From Pinus tabuliformis (taxonomy: Eukaryota > Streptophyta > Pinopsida > Pinales > Pinaceae): 64,000 nt of DNA. The notes beneath the pieces were generated by a model. It had not been told where the DNA came from and did no database searches. It saw nothing but the letters and a program-made list of their open reading frames with translations. The stretch lies in contig CM062810.1 in the NCBI GenBank assembly GCA_031772625.1, forward strand, positions 704,852,358-704,916,357, in the 5' to 3' direction. How positions within the stretch are numbered: position 1 is the first letter of the stretch; each line of letters begins with the position of its first letter. The position numbers and the translations under genes are program-made. Positions 62,330 through 64,000 of this stretch are shown in pieces.

Positions 62330-63840
62330 CCTCAAATCATGCCCCTTCTTCTCCCTGGTACATTGACTCTGGTGCATCCCGTCATTTTTCTCACAGGCGT
62401 GACTAGTTTATTGACTTCTCATCTTTCAGTGATTCGTGGTATTCGGCGGAGGTGAAGAGTACACAGTGGTTGGCAGAGGTACAGTTCAGATCCAGTCTGA
62501 TGGGCGCACACTCATCTTCCTGAATGTGTACTATGTTCCTGGTATGGAAATTAATCTGCTGTCTGTCAGCCAGATTATGAGGAACTCTCCTCAGCTTGAT
62601 GTGGTGTTTAGTGCGCACAAGTGCTCCATTATTGACAGGGAAACTCGTCTTACGGTTGCTGTTGGCCTAGAGGATCATGGTCTATATAGGCTTCTTGACA
62701 CTGGTGATTCTCCAGAAGTGGCTCTAACAGCTCGTGTTTCTCCCATTAGCACTCTGTGGCATCAGCAATATAGGCATCTAAACATTCAGTATCTCTCTCA
62801 GCTATCTCGAAAGGGACTTGTGTCAAGGTTACTTGATATTCAAACTCAGCATTTGGGAGTGTGCGGCACCTGTCAAGTTGGCAAGCAACATCGATCTTCA
62901 TTCAAAGATGGCGAATCTTGTCGCGCATCTAAGGTACTCCAGTTAATTCATGCTGATATTTGTGGTCCTATGAATACATCTTCAGTTACTGGTTGCAAAT
63001 ATTTTTTGCTTATTGTAGATGATTTCAGTAGAAAGATGTGGGTGTACTTTCTAAAACATAAATCTGATGTATTTAGTATCTTTCAGAAGTTTAAGTCCTT
63101 AGTTGAAAAAGAGTCTGGCTGTAATATCATAACTCTTAGGACAGATAACGGGGGGGAATTTTGTTCTTCTGCTTTCTCCAACTTCTGTGATACCCATGGC
63201 ATCAAACGCCAATTAACTACACCCTACACTCCTCAGCAGAACAGTGTTGTCGAACGTCACAACCGTACGGTTGTTGAAATGGCTCGTTCCATGTTACAAC
63301 ACAAGAGTGTTCCGAACAAATTTTGGGCTGAAGCAGTGTTTACTGTTGTCTATCTTCTTAACCGATCACCTACTCAGGCTGTTAAGGGGAAGACTCCAGA
63401 AGAGGTTTGGTCTGGCCGTAAGCCTACGATCAGTCACCTCAAAGTGTTTGGCTCAGTTGCATATGTTTGGATTCCAGCTGCTAAGCGCTCTAAGTTGGAT
63501 TCAAAAAGCCAGAAACTCATGATGGCAGGGTACAGTGATCACCACAAGGCCTATAGGCTGATAGATATAGACACTAATCGTCTTATCTTCAGTCGGGATG
63601 TAGTATTTGATGAAGACAGAGGGTTCTTTCAGTCCCCTCCTTCTGAGCAGTGTTCTGAGGATCAGCCTCACAGTGTTCTTCTTCCATTAGGTCCACCTGA
63701 TGGGAGGGATGATGCAGCATTAGCATTTGATGATGCACTACCTGAGTTCCCTCTGGAAAATAATCCTCCTCTCGCTACTCCTGTTGTTCCTGAGCCTCCT
63801 CCACCTACTCCAGATATTGGTTCTTCTACTCTCTGGCCCT
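62330..63840 (+). pseudogene. Copia protease and integrase
   Basis: The protease motif WYIDSGASRHFSH is at about 62,356. The integrase zinc domain is LWHQQYRHLN...CGTCQVGKQH; the core shows IVDDFSRKMWVYFLK, LRTDNGGEF and NSVVERHNRT, with the DDE residues in place. The tail shows MMAGYSDHHKAYRLID and a Pro-rich end. From 62,436 to 63,840 the frame is open, ended by the next insertion. Confidence 0.88.
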
Positions 63841-64000
63841 AAGTTGCACGAAACGGGTACGAGTTTCCGAAACGGGAAGCGATACGAAACGCGACCTCCC
63901 CAAATTTTGGAAACGGGGAAACGCGAATATATATATATATATATATAGAAAATATTTAAATATATATATATATGTGTGTGTGCAATCATAAAGCATAAAT
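63841..64000. mobile_element. second copy of the small MULE-like TIR element, left end
   Basis: Begins TAAGTTGCACGAAACGGGTA. The first ten bases equal the inverse of the right end of the element at 24,720-25,051, and GAAACGGGTA also matches inside that copy. It interrupts the Copia integrase reading. The other end and the target duplication lie past the window. Confidence 0.55.
63926..63988 (+). repeat. TA/TG microsatellites
   Basis: A run of about eleven AT units, a short interruption, then a shorter TA run leading into GTGTGTGTG, inside the small TIR element. Confidence 0.9.

Larger units (their letters stand above)
60032..63840 (+). mobile_element. Copia element with short LTR, interrupted
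   Basis: Parts seen: a 5' LTR of about 0.2 kb, primer site TGGTATCAGAGC at 60,229, a leader of about 1.3 kb, gag, protease and integrase. RT, RNase H and the 3' LTR lie beyond the insertion at 63,841 and the window edge. It is not closely related to families A and B: the LTR is short and the protein wording differs. Gag carries a few breaks, while the integrase is long and open. It is the youngest Copia in this stack by position. Confidence 0.85.

Overview
The window is nuclear DNA of a land plant, most likely a seed plant with a large, retroelement-rich genome. It holds a spliced plant TEY-type MAP kinase gene with multi-kb introns, Copia elements primed by initiator Met-tRNA (TGGTATCAGAGC), a plant L1-type LINE with a DUF4283 ORF1 and a C-terminal RNase H, and a plant hAT transposon. 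Very long introns would suit a gymnosperm, but the sequence alone does not settle this. I recognise only one host gene; most of the rest is transposable elements nested in each other.

Layout. 1-2,936: minus-strand Ty3/gypsy remnant with an LTR. 4,294-5,001: solo LTR. 5,391-12,057: an AT-rich tandem duplication of about 0.4 kb whose first copy is split by a 5.9-kb minus-strand LINE. 12,634-16,430: last four exons of a group-B MAP kinase on the minus strand, with a solo LTR in one intron. 16,867-21,913: a gag-only LTR element immediately upstream of those exons. The first kinase exons are not visible in the window.

23,010-38,145: terminal inverted repeats 15 kb apart frame a stack made of a solo LTR, a small MULE-like element, and a Copia element (25,632-37,878) that carries a second, non-coding LTR element (31,155-36,364). 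Target duplications were read at most junctions.

38,751-64,000: a deeper stack. A minus-strand Copia fragment holds a solo LTR and is cut by a SIRE-type Copia. The SIRE element holds a hAT transposon, a 3.7-kb solo LTR and a further Copia LTR. That LTR is cut by another Copia element (54,279 onward), which is cut by a fourth Copia (60,032 onward), which is cut at 63,841 by a relative of the small MULE-like element. The outer sides of these elements must lie past the right edge.

No microbial-type system, CRISPR array, rRNA or tRNA gene was recognised. The most unusual items are two related non-autonomous LTR elements carrying plant telo-box palindromes, the LINE insertion beside its own unoccupied sister copy, the kinase with an altered common-docking motif, and a small transposon family with 10-bp target duplications.
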